Positions 1 to 6,678 of a stretch of 13,869 nt of DNA are shown piece by piece. Under the pieces are notes generated by a model. It saw only the letters and a list, made by a program, of their open reading frames with translations, had not been told where the DNA came from and made no database searches. Origin of the DNA: CALCCV01 sp964388665 (GTDB taxonomy: Bacteria > Bdellovibrionota > Bdellovibrionia > Bdellovibrionales > Bdellovibrionaceae); contig CAYMBJ010000091.1 of assembly GCA_964388665.1 (NCBI GenBank), positions 1-13,869 on the forward strand. Reading direction: 5' to 3'. The position numbers were made by a program, and so were the translations under genes. Each line of letters starts with the position of its first letter. The first letter of the stretch is position 1.

Positions 1-207
1 GCCGCAATGCAATTCAACTGCTACTTTCGGTACGATTACCTATGATTCAATTCGTATAGGTTTTTCACCTTCAAATTGGCACTAAAGCTGTAGCGCCGCG
101 ATTGCCTTGGTTCTTGCGAGTTTATTCATTGAAAAATTGTGCTCTAGTGGCACTGTCTTGGCGCAGAGCTGTCGAACTTTTGTACGAGAGCCAAAAAATG
201 ATGCGCA
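1..207. other. Left-edge region without an assignable gene
   Basis: No complete gene is visible here. All three forward frames are open from the left edge for a short distance: frame 1 stops at 43-45, frame 2 at 83-85 and frame 3 at 57-59. One may be the tail of a gene that starts outside the window. Frame 2 reads most like protein (ending ...GTITYDSIRIGFSPSNWH), but this is too short to assign. The rest, up to the promoter at 208, looks like plain intergenic DNA. Confidence 0.4.
38..65 (+). terminator. Possible weak intrinsic terminator
   Basis: ACCTAT (38-43) and ATAGGT (56-61) form a perfect 6-bp inverted repeat around a 12-nt loop, followed directly by a run of T (61-65). The stem is AT-rich and the loop is large, so it would be a weak terminator. 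Its place at the left edge, upstream of a strong promoter, suits the end of a gene lying mostly outside the window. Confidence 0.3.
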
Positions 208-237
208 TTGACAAGAGGTGCGAAAATTTCGTATAAG
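208..237 (+). promoter_or_regulatory. Sigma70-type promoter of the secreted-protein/methyltransferase unit
   Basis: A perfect -35 box TTGACA (208-213) and a five-of-six -10 box TATAAG (232-237) are separated by 18 nt. Transcription would start near 243-245, giving a leader of about 40 nt that carries the GGAG ribosome-binding site at 273-276. This is the best promoter match in the window. It probably serves the following rightward genes, which are closely spaced. Confidence 0.7.
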
Positions 238-282
238 AGAGTCGTTCTAAAGAAATAAACAATTGCCAGAGTGGAGCGTTTG

Positions 283-831
283 ATGGTTCGGCTAATGATT
301 ATTTTGTTTGTGGTTGCAGTGCTGTCCACTTTCGCCAATGCTGTATCGCCGGTGAATGATCCTCAAGTCATTTCTTGTGTCACCAATGCCAAAGGTGCCG
401 TATACGGTATAAAGACGATCAATGTTTGGTTCCTCTCTGAAGATAAGATAAAAGTGACTTATGATGATTTGTACGGAATGGACGATTTGTTTTATCGGGA
501 CAGTCGAGACTTTCAAGATGGTGATGGAGGCAAAGGTGACTTCACCTCCTATCATATCGACGCTCCCGATTTGACAAAATATCCTGAGGGGCCGCTTTCA
601 CCGCTGAAGCTCGAAAAAAAGATGCTGGATAGACTTTTTGGTGAGGAGCCGTCAGATCTGAATACTTCTGGGGATGCATTTGGCATGGCGGCGGCAATGC
701 GCCGAGAGCGCCTTAACGGCAAGCACACAAAGCGTGAGCGCACCAAGACAGCCTCCAAGAAAATTCGTGGAAAGTTGATTCTAAGAGACACCCTCGGGCG
801 TGATGTGACATACTTTTGCCTTCAACGGTAA
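283..831 (+). CDS. Small secreted protein of unknown function
   Basis: This encodes 182 residues that I do not recognise as a known family. The N-terminus is a clear Sec signal peptide: a short basic start (MVR), a hydrophobic core, and a likely cleavage after ANA at about residue 20. The mature protein should therefore be periplasmic or secreted. It has two cysteines, near residues 32 and 179, which could form a disulfide. An acidic middle is followed by a strongly basic stretch near the C-terminus (KHTKRERTKTASKKIRGK). The start at ATG 283 is preferred because GGAG lies 6 nt upstream; a GTG at 271 in the same frame would add four residues but overlaps that ribosome-binding site. The next gene follows after only about 18 nt, so the two are probably co-transcribed from the promoter at 208-237. 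No function is proposed. Confidence 0.8.
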   Translation: MVRLMIILFVVAVLSTFANAVSPVNDPQVISCVTNAKGAVYGIKTINVWFLSEDKIKVTYDDLYGMDDLFYRDSRDFQDGDGGKGDFTSYHIDAPDLTKYPEGPLSPLKLEKKMLDRLFGEEPSDLNTSGDAFGMAAAMRRERLNGKHTKRERTKTASKKIRGKLILRDTLGRDVTYFCLQR

Positions 832-849
832 ATACTGGTATTGGGGGCA

Positions 850-1872
850 ATGGCGGTGATCCATCAGATATTGCGGTGTTCGCGGAGATTGGCTGTTTGC
901 ATGATTACAAATTGGCTGCTCCTTGCGCCTGCCCATGCCGTGACCTTTCAGATTCTGGAAGTTGTGGATCAGCAAAGTGTTCAGTTGTCTGCTAGCGAGC
1001 AGCCGCCACTTGGCGGTTGGATTTTATTTTCGTTTTTAGATGGCTCTGCAAGTGTATTGGAGATTCGCGAAGTGCGCTCCGCCGCCGTCGTGATCGCCGA
1101 GCCTGTTTCGCTCTCAAAGTCCAGTTTGCTGACTGTGGGCGCGATTGGCAAATTGATAAGACTGGCGCAAGAGAACGAAGTCATGACCGCTCATACGGAG
1201 TTGATGTTTAAAGATCACCGCGGATTAGGCAATCGAATTTCAGACAAGCTCGTGTCCTCTCGATACAAGCCCTCCGTTTATCAAGGAATCACTCAGGGCG
1301 AGACCGCGGCCACATTGGAGCAGGGAGAATACATGGCGAGCGTCTATGGCAAGGTCATGTACGGTCTCAGTTCCAGGTGGTTGGTGAGCACCTTAGTAAC
1401 GGCTTATTTAGCGGATGTATATAATCTTGAGGCAAAGTACAAAGTGTGGTCTAGCGATACAACCTTCTTCTCGCTGGGCTTGGGATACGCCAAATTCGGT
1501 CGCACCGAAGAGAATTATTTAAACTTAAATTTATTCTGGGATAGTTTTTCAAACAGCAAAATGGTTTCACACACTTATATCTCTGTGGCCCTGGCCAGTT
1601 GGAAAAAGGCACTCGATATCAGTGCCGTAAAAGGGGCCGGAACTTCAAGCATCCACAGTGGCTATGAATTTTTGATGTCCAATTGGGATAGGGTGCTGAT
1701 TGGTCCCAGTTATAACTTTGAGAAAAAGGCCGTTGGTGGATTTTTAAATTATGTTTGGGTTTGGGATCGGTTACACATTATGGCAGGTCTTTCGACCAAC
1801 GATATTTCGAAACTGAGGATTGCACCAGAAGATGGCTATCTTCCGGGTTTTGAGTTGTATTGGAGATTTTAG
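850..1872 (+). CDS. Putative outer-membrane beta-barrel protein
   Basis: This encodes 340 residues with no family that I can name. The N-terminus (basic CSRR, then a hydrophobic core ending APAHA) is a signal peptide of about 30 residues. Residues about 31-105 look like a small soluble domain. The remainder consists of alternating polar/hydrophobic strands rich in Tyr, Trp and Phe, with short turns. It ends GFELYWRF-stop; a C-terminal aromatic, usually Phe, is the typical insertion signal of outer-membrane barrels. The barrel call rests on this pattern, not on homology. The start is uncertain: ATG 850 keeps the basic n-region, TTG 841 would add three residues, and ATG 901 gives a short signal peptide with a distant GGAG. 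The gene lies between another secreted protein and an RNA methyltransferase whose start codon follows the stop by one base. Confidence 0.7.
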   Translation: MAVIHQILRCSRRLAVCMITNWLLLAPAHAVTFQILEVVDQQSVQLSASEQPPLGGWILFSFLDGSASVLEIREVRSAAVVIAEPVSLSKSSLLTVGAIGKLIRLAQENEVMTAHTELMFKDHRGLGNRISDKLVSSRYKPSVYQGITQGETAATLEQGEYMASVYGKVMYGLSSRWLVSTLVTAYLADVYNLEAKYKVWSSDTTFFSLGLGYAKFGRTEENYLNLNLFWDSFSNSKMVSHTYISVALASWKKALDISAVKGAGTSSIHSGYEFLMSNWDRVLIGPSYNFEKKAVGGFLNYVWVWDRLHIMAGLSTNDISKLRIAPEDGYLPGFELYWRF

Positions 1873-1873
1873 T

Positions 1874-3103
1874 TTGAATTACGATTTTGCGATTATCACT
1901 CAACCGGGATTTGAAACTGAGCTTGCGCTGGAACTGGCTGAAATTTGGCCACTGTTGATTTCGCTCGATGGACAGCCAACGACGGAGCCTTTGCCTGAAT
2001 TTAAGGTTGAAAAGGGGAGAATAACGGCCGCAATGCCCTTGTATTTGGGCCTTCAGCTGAATTTTTTTAGTCGCCTGGCCTCGCGAGTATTGATTCGAAT
2101 CGTCGATAGGAAGGTTCGCAATCAGTCGGAGGTCATGGCCTGTCTCAAGGGGCTTGATTGGAAAACTTACTTTTTAGATGCAAAAAAGATAGGCGTGCAA
2201 ATTGATCTCAAAAGTCCTCTGGTTAACAACGAAAAGTGGTTGCGGCAGATTTTGTTTAGTGGTGAGCGTTTTGTAAACGAAAAACCTTTTGATGCGATTG
2301 TTTTATTGAATGGCAGTCGCCTCGTAGTCAGTTTGAACTCAAGTGGCGTCCATCTACATAAGAGAGGCATTTTGAAACACCGTGGCGGGGCGCCGCTGCG
2401 TGAAACCATTGCTCACTTTTGTTTGCGGAGATTGATGGCCAGTCTTCCAGAATCCGAAAAGAAGCATTTGCTTTTGTTCGACCCAATGATGGGTTCCGGA
2501 ACCTTTTTGGCTGAGGCTTTGCTGACGCAAAAGACTCCCCATCTGGGGCGAGAATTTGCTTTTCAAGATTGGAAAATTTGTCCCAAGTTGTTTAAGTTGG
2601 GTACGCCCTTTGCCACCAACTATAAGCATCCCACGCGAAAATTGTTTACTGAGTTTGGTGGAGCCGATGTGAGCTCCGAAGCGGTGGCGTCTACCAGAGA
2701 AAATATTCAGGCTCTTGATTTTGCGTCGGCCCATTTGAAGTTGTCGCAACAGGATTTTCTTGCAGAGGATTGGCGAAATCTTTTTCGTCAAAATTATTCG
2801 TCCGTGCCGTTACAAAAGCGCCTGATGATCACCAATCCGCCCTACAACGAAAGAATGCAAATGAAAGACTCAAAGTTCAAGACAGGACCCTGGCAGATGC
2901 AAATGCTTGAAAATCTGCGCTTGTTTGGGCGTGCGGCTATTTTGTGGCCAAAAGATCGGTGGCGAGATTGGGATCGCTTGCAATCCAGTGCCGGCACATC
3001 ACAAAATTTGCCGGAGTATGAGTTTTGCAACGTCGGCAATCAAGGAATAGACTGCGAGCTTCGCATCTTTAAACAAAGTGCAGAAAATTTTGCCGCGAAA
3101 TAA
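1874..3103 (+). CDS. THUMP-domain class I RNA methyltransferase, RlmL-like
   Basis: This SAM-dependent enzyme probably makes N2-methylguanine in 23S rRNA, as the RlmL N-terminal half and its stand-alone relatives (COG0116) do. The 409 residues fit a single-module member, not the long RlmKL fusion. The N-terminus (NYDFAIITQPGFETELALEL) matches the family start. A THUMP-like region lies at about residues 45-160, followed by the hallmark LHKRG...APLRETIA segment (161-180). Motif I, FDPMMGSGTFLAEA, is at 202-215, and the catalytic NPPY is at 321-324 within ITNPPYNER. TTG 1874 is chosen because translation begins there on the conserved N-terminus and GGAG (1862-1865) lies 8 nt upstream, inside the end of the preceding gene. 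A longer reading from 1820 would overlap that gene. The 3' end overlaps the convergent pseudouridine synthase gene by 35 bp. The exact target nucleotide cannot be read from sequence. Confidence 0.88.
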   Translation: MNYDFAIITQPGFETELALELAEIWPLLISLDGQPTTEPLPEFKVEKGRITAAMPLYLGLQLNFFSRLASRVLIRIVDRKVRNQSEVMACLKGLDWKTYFLDAKKIGVQIDLKSPLVNNEKWLRQILFSGERFVNEKPFDAIVLLNGSRLVVSLNSSGVHLHKRGILKHRGGAPLRETIAHFCLRRLMASLPESEKKHLLLFDPMMGSGTFLAEALLTQKTPHLGREFAFQDWKICPKLFKLGTPFATNYKHPTRKLFTEFGGADVSSEAVASTRENIQALDFASAHLKLSQQDFLAEDWRNLFRQNYSSVPLQKRLMITNPPYNERMQMKDSKFKTGPWQMQMLENLRLFGRAAILWPKDRWRDWDRLQSSAGTSQNLPEYEFCNVGNQGIDCELRIFKQSAENFAAK

Positions 3104-3989
3104 AATACTCCAATGCCTCACCCTGCCATTCAAACCCAAGCTGGGAGCAGCACAAAGCAATGCGATCAGTGCCCAGAGCTATGCGATCAGTATGGTGAAC
3201 TGCAGATTCACGAAAACAGAAATTGTGTGTCGACCCATAAATTTTATCGCCAAGAATTGGGCTTCCCTCAAAGGCCAGTTGTGCGCGGATTTGATGGGTT
3301 CTTCCAGTTTCAAGTTGGATCTTGTGCAAAAAGTATTTTTCTGAGTAAGGTTCACTCGCAACAACGCTGAGACGGCATTCCAAATCATCGGCGGCGCCAA
3401 TTTTTCGGCTCACCGTTTTGGGCGCCTTTGGAGATCTTTGCATAAAATGCCTCATTGGACCTAAAGGCAGGGCTTTTTCGGTCAGAGCCAAGTAGGTTTT
3501 TTCAACCTGTCCCGACTTGAGGAGCGAATTGAATAGAGATTGACTGTGCAGATTTTTTGCCAAGAAGACCAGCCCTCGTGTCGGTTGGTCCAGTCTGTGT
3601 GTGATCAGGAGAGGTTGCGATTGAAAGTTCTTCAGCTCAAATATTAAATTCTCGAGCGCATTGTCGACAGTGGCATGCATTGGCCAGCCATGGGGCTTAT
3701 CGACAATGCAAAAATCGGAATGCTCATTCACAAGTAAAGTTTTTTTGTCATCTTGATCAAAATAAAACCGGCGCGGATGAGTGTGCACTCGGAACTTGCA
3801 GCCTGCCGGCATGTGCACATCAAAGTACTGTCTTTGGTTTTCGACGTAAACAGAGCCTAGTTCCATCAGTTGGCTCTCGCTAATGGATAGATGCAATGCC
3901 TTTAGGCACTGGGAGAGCCAGGTGGGATGGGTTGCGAGTCCATGTACGACCCCATATTGATGTCCGGAACGCTGAAAGTAGAAGTGCAT
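3069..3989 (-). CDS. RluA-family pseudouridine synthase
   Basis: This cytoplasmic enzyme isomerises uridine to pseudouridine in rRNA or tRNA. The 306 residues show the family core: DKPHGWPMHAT (97-107), the catalytic motif HRLDQPTRG (131-139) with Asp134 as predicted nucleophile, KTYLALTEK (164-172), and LETGRTHQIRAQ (226-237) followed by GSPILGDKIYG. The first 90 residues are the usual place of an S4-like RNA-binding domain; here that part is only weakly recognisable. RluA, RluC, RluD and TruC subgroups cannot be separated by eye, so no symbol is given. Near the C-terminus the peptide TDRIALG is followed at once by TDRIAL, reflecting a short in-frame DNA duplication (3160-3201). Start is ATG 3989. 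The gene converges on the RlmL-like gene and overlaps its end. It diverges from the DedA gene, with 64 bp between start codons. Confidence 0.9.
   Translation of the reverse strand: MHFYFQRSGHQYGVVHGLATHPTWLSQCLKALHLSISESQLMELGSVYVENQRQYFDVHMPAGCKFRVHTHPRRFYFDQDDKKTLLVNEHSDFCIVDKPHGWPMHATVDNALENLIFELKNFQSQPLLITHRLDQPTRGLVFLAKNLHSQSLFNSLLKSGQVEKTYLALTEKALPLGPMRHFMQRSPKAPKTVSRKIGAADDLECRLSVVASEPYSEKYFLHKIQLETGRTHQIRAQLAFEGSPILGDKIYGSTHNFCFRESAVHHTDRIALGTDRIALCCSQLGFEWQGEALEYFISRQNFLHFV
3160..3191. repeat. Short direct repeat within the pseudouridine synthase gene
   Basis: ATGCGATCAGT occurs at 3160-3170 and again at 3181-3191. Counting the preceding AGC, 14 of 15 bases match. The 21-bp period equals seven codons, so the reading frame is kept and the protein carries TDRIALG-TDRIAL. 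It looks like a small tandem duplication. Confidence 0.75.
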
Positions 3990-4053
3990 ATTTTGCTAAT
4001 AGCACAGTGTATCGACGGTGTTCAATCTTCTCGTAAGCGCCCATATTAGTGAG

Positions 4054-4719
4054 ATGAATTTATCCCAAGAGCCAGTTTTTCTGTGGCTATCGCAATACGC
4101 TTATCAGCCAGAGATGGTTTATGGGGGTGTTGTCCTCATGATGCTGCTATCGGCCTTTGGTTTGCCGGTCCCGGAAGAAGTGAGCCTTGTGAGTGTAGGC
4201 TTGCTGGCGTTTATGGGGTCAAAGCCAGATATTTTTCCGCCGCCCTATCCGGGAGCTGCGGTTGTCAATGTTCATCTGGCAGCACTCATTTCTTTCCTTG
4301 CCGTTTATAGCGCAGACACTTTGGTTTATGGGATTGGTAGAAAATATGGTCGCAAGATACTCTATCATCGGCGCTTGGGACGCGTGTTTTCTCCAACCAT
4401 GTTGCAGAGAGTGGAAGAGTGGACCGCAAAATATGGCGCCTATGCCTGTGGGATCTTTCGTTTTACTCCTGGCATTCGCTTTCCTGGCCATCTGGCTTGT
4501 GGGATGCTGAAGTTTCCGTTTTGGAAATTTCTGACCATTGATGGGATTGCTGCGGCCATCAGTGTGCCCACTCAGATTTACCTATTGGCTCTGTTTGGCG
4601 AGCCGATTTTGGTTCAGCTCAAGGAGTTTAAGATCGTTATTTTTTCACTGCTAGCAGCAGGTGCGGTTTTTCTGCTGCTAAAGAAGTTTGTTTTTAAGCG
4701 GCCACCGAGTGTTGTTTGA
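4054..4719 (+). CDS. DedA-family (SNARE-associated type) inner-membrane protein
   Basis: DedA proteins are inner-membrane proteins. Several members have been shown to flip undecaprenyl phosphate or phosphatidylethanolamine, and loss of the family disturbs proton motive force and envelope integrity. The 221 residues show the family layout: an N-terminal helix with FGLPVPEEVSL (35-45), the counterpart of the usual GLP-x-PGE, a central membrane stretch with Asp88, then FRFTPGIRFPGHLACG (135-150). The latter contains the R-x-x-PG-x-R signature (Arg136, Arg142) needed for function in studied members. C-terminal membrane helices and a basic tail follow. Glu replaces Gly in the usual PGE. A GTG at 4018 would add 12 residues with no membrane character; neither start has a good ribosome-binding site, so ATG 4054 is only mildly preferred. 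The 3' end overlaps the convergent gene by 26 bp. Which lipid it handles is unknown. Confidence 0.85.
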   Translation: MNLSQEPVFLWLSQYAYQPEMVYGGVVLMMLLSAFGLPVPEEVSLVSVGLLAFMGSKPDIFPPPYPGAAVVNVHLAALISFLAVYSADTLVYGIGRKYGRKILYHRRLGRVFSPTMLQRVEEWTAKYGAYACGIFRFTPGIRFPGHLACGMLKFPFWKFLTIDGIAAAISVPTQIYLLALFGEPILVQLKEFKIVIFSLLAAGAVFLLLKKFVFKRPPSVV

Positions 4720-5767
4720 TATCGTCTTCTGTGAGCAATGTTGAGATCTGAATAATCTGACTGGGGCGAGTTTGATGCCCTTCTAGATCGCGCCAAAAGA
4801 CTTTTTCATAACCCTCTTCTAGCGCAAAGAGCTCTTCGCGAATGCGAAACAGCAGGCCAGCGGGACTACCCAAGAGCCAATCCATTTGAATCAAATACAA
4901 CGCATCTTCAAGTTCGCTGGGCTTGAGAGCCTTTAAAAATTCTTCCGGAAGATTATCAATGAGCTGGCAGGCATTGTGAGCATATTGATGAAATGACGCT
5001 TGCAGCGGGGAGAGCCAGGCCTTTAGGGAGTTCAATTCAGGCGTATCAAAATGAGTGCTGGCTTTGATTGGAAATTTGCGCTGCAGTTTCTGAAACTGAA
5101 AATAGATCATGGCGTCGTTGACGATAAATTCAGCCTTTGGCAAATAGTCACTAAAGGGATCCACGGTGCAGCCTTCATGGACAGCCACATCTGGTATCTT
5201 GTTGTGGTCCATGGCAATGATGGCTCGCAAATGAAACAGCAGAGCATACAAAACCTGCATTTCGTCGATCACTTGACTCGGAAAATCCATTTCAAAATTA
5301 AATAGCAATGGCACGCGCAGCTCTTCCTCAAGCAAACTGAAGCTGCTCAAACAACCCTTGAGTGCATCGAGATCTATACCCCAGGGCTGAGAAGCCCCTT
5401 TCATGCCGTCGCGCAAAGAAATGATAAATCGATCAAGGCTCAGGCTATTTTTTGGATGATTTTGACGAAGCGCCTTGGTTCGTTGTTGATATCGATTGTA
5501 CAAGTTGTAAAGCGGATTGAGCTTTTTCCATGTTTCAAGATTCATTGCATAGCTGCCGGTCGACCCTTTATAGAGTGGCGAACGAAAGTAATTGTTGAAC
5601 AGGTGAATCCCGAATCCAAGGAGGGCATCATCAAGATAGCGATAGGGCTTTTGAAAGTCGCTCTTATTTCTTGTTTTGTCTTCGCTAAAGATTTCAATAC
5701 GAGACGGAGACAAGAGTACGCCGGGGTTTGTATGGATTGCATAATTAAATTGAAATGAATTTTTCAT
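4694..5767 (-). CDS. Hypothetical cytoplasmic protein, 357 residues
   Basis: I do not recognise this protein. It has no signal peptide and no membrane segment. It is rich in Leu, Phe and Tyr and looks like a mostly helical, folded soluble protein. Notable stretches are PYRYLDDALLGFGIHLFNNYF (41-61), a short region with DHNKIPDVAVHEGC (187-200), and an acidic C-terminal part with QMDWLLGSPAGLLFRIREELFALEEGYEKVF (294-324). His, Asp and Glu occur in the middle, but no metal-binding or catalytic signature can be claimed. ATG 5767 is the first possible start after an in-frame stop 18 bases upstream, though no clear ribosome-binding site precedes it. It is the third gene of a leftward run after the collagen-like lipoprotein and the VC0807-type membrane protein. 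Its end overlaps the DedA gene. Confidence 0.8.
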   Translation of the reverse strand: MKNSFQFNYAIHTNPGVLLSPSRIEIFSEDKTRNKSDFQKPYRYLDDALLGFGIHLFNNYFRSPLYKGSTGSYAMNLETWKKLNPLYNLYNRYQQRTKALRQNHPKNSLSLDRFIISLRDGMKGASQPWGIDLDALKGCLSSFSLLEEELRVPLLFNFEMDFPSQVIDEMQVLYALLFHLRAIIAMDHNKIPDVAVHEGCTVDPFSDYLPKAEFIVNDAMIYFQFQKLQRKFPIKASTHFDTPELNSLKAWLSPLQASFHQYAHNACQLIDNLPEEFLKALKPSELEDALYLIQMDWLLGSPAGLLFRIREELFALEEGYEKVFWRDLEGHQTRPSQIIQISTLLTEDDIKQHSVAA

Positions 5768-5829
5768 ACAATCAGTATGGCGTTAAACCAAAAATTTTTA
5801 AACTGGGATTTTATCAACTAGAGCGAAGT

Positions 5830-6585
5830 CTATTTGGTGCGAATCAACTCGTCTTGGGTCAGGCCGCTCATGGCCTGGACCTTTTTCATAACCCAAAAGA
5901 AGATAAAGCCCAAAATGATCATAGAGGGCACCATAATGACTGGAATTGACCAGTTGGTCATTTCCGCAATCTGGGTGTTCAGCGCCTCCATTTGGGCGTC
6001 GTCACTTATGTCCGTCGCGATGGGCACAAAGATATGGTAGGCCAGCCCAAAGTTGAGAATGGCACTAACAAGAAAGCTGATACTCAATAACTGGGTCGAA
6101 GACTTCATTAGGAGAATAAAATCCTCAGTCAGCCCCTTTTTAGACAGATTCTCATCCAATGCTTCTGTATTGATTATCTGCGGATTTTTAAATAGAAACT
6201 GCATAAATGGTCTTCGCGTGAACGAACTGAAAAAAACAAAGGTACCAATCAGAAGCGGAAATACCGCCTCCTTGACCGCAAACCACATTCCGCTCAGTCG
6301 GGTCAGTGCAAAGCCCCCTGTGAAAAGGGTGTTGAGTACACCCAGGGCGCTGAGCATGCTTGGTTTGCCAGAGGTGATCATCTCGCGGATTCCGTAGCCC
6401 AAAGGAAACGCCAGGGCAACAAAGAGCGCCGGTATTGGGCCTATAATTTTTGATCCTTTATTCAAGATGATCACCGGAATCACCACAGTGACCAGAATGC
6501 TGATCCAGGGATTTTCCTGTTTTGCTTGAGCCGGGCTCTTGCTTTGCGCAGGTGCGGTGCTGGAACTAGACGAATTATCAGTCAT
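5830..6585 (-). CDS. VC0807-type multi-pass inner-membrane protein
   Basis: The 251 residues fit the VC0807 family, whose function is not established. After a low-complexity cytoplasmic leader rich in Ser, Ala, Gln and Lys (1-25) comes the family core: NPWISILVTVVIPVIILNK (25-43), the GPIPALFVALAFPLGYG segment (49-65), FTGGFAL, WFAVKEAVFPLLIGTFVF (101-118), and two more membrane helices near 165-190 and 212-233. About six membrane segments are expected. ATG 6585 is preferred, with GGAG 10 nt upstream; a GTG at 6603 in frame would add six residues but covers that site. The gene lies 93 bp after the collagen-like lipoprotein and 62 bp before the unrecognised 357-residue gene, so a shared leftward transcript is possible. 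Confidence 0.75.
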   Translation of the reverse strand: MTDNSSSSSTAPAQSKSPAQAKQENPWISILVTVVIPVIILNKGSKIIGPIPALFVALAFPLGYGIREMITSGKPSMLSALGVLNTLFTGGFALTRLSGMWFAVKEAVFPLLIGTFVFFSSFTRRPFMQFLFKNPQIINTEALDENLSKKGLTEDFILLMKSSTQLLSISFLVSAILNFGLAYHIFVPIATDISDDAQMEALNTQIAEMTNWSIPVIMVPSMIILGFIFFWVMKKVQAMSGLTQDELIRTK

Positions 6586-6678
6586 GAATCCCAGTCTCCG
6601 CACAAGAGGTTATTTAATCAAGAACATTTCGAGAACTGCCACCCCTATGTTCAGATATGTGGGTAAGCAGCCACCGAA

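Noticed and set aside
2..85. Tail of a partial upstream gene in frame 2
   Set aside because: All three frames are open for a short distance and none has a recognisable motif, so no coding call is justified.
2354..2791. 145-residue open frame on the minus strand
   Set aside because: It lies wholly inside the methyltransferase gene, which has clear family motifs. The antisense frame has low-complexity basic composition and no ribosome-binding site.
5790..5799. AAAAATTTTT palindrome upstream of the 357-residue gene
   Set aside because: A pure A/T palindrome of this length is common in AT-rich spacers, and no properly spaced promoter boxes surround it.
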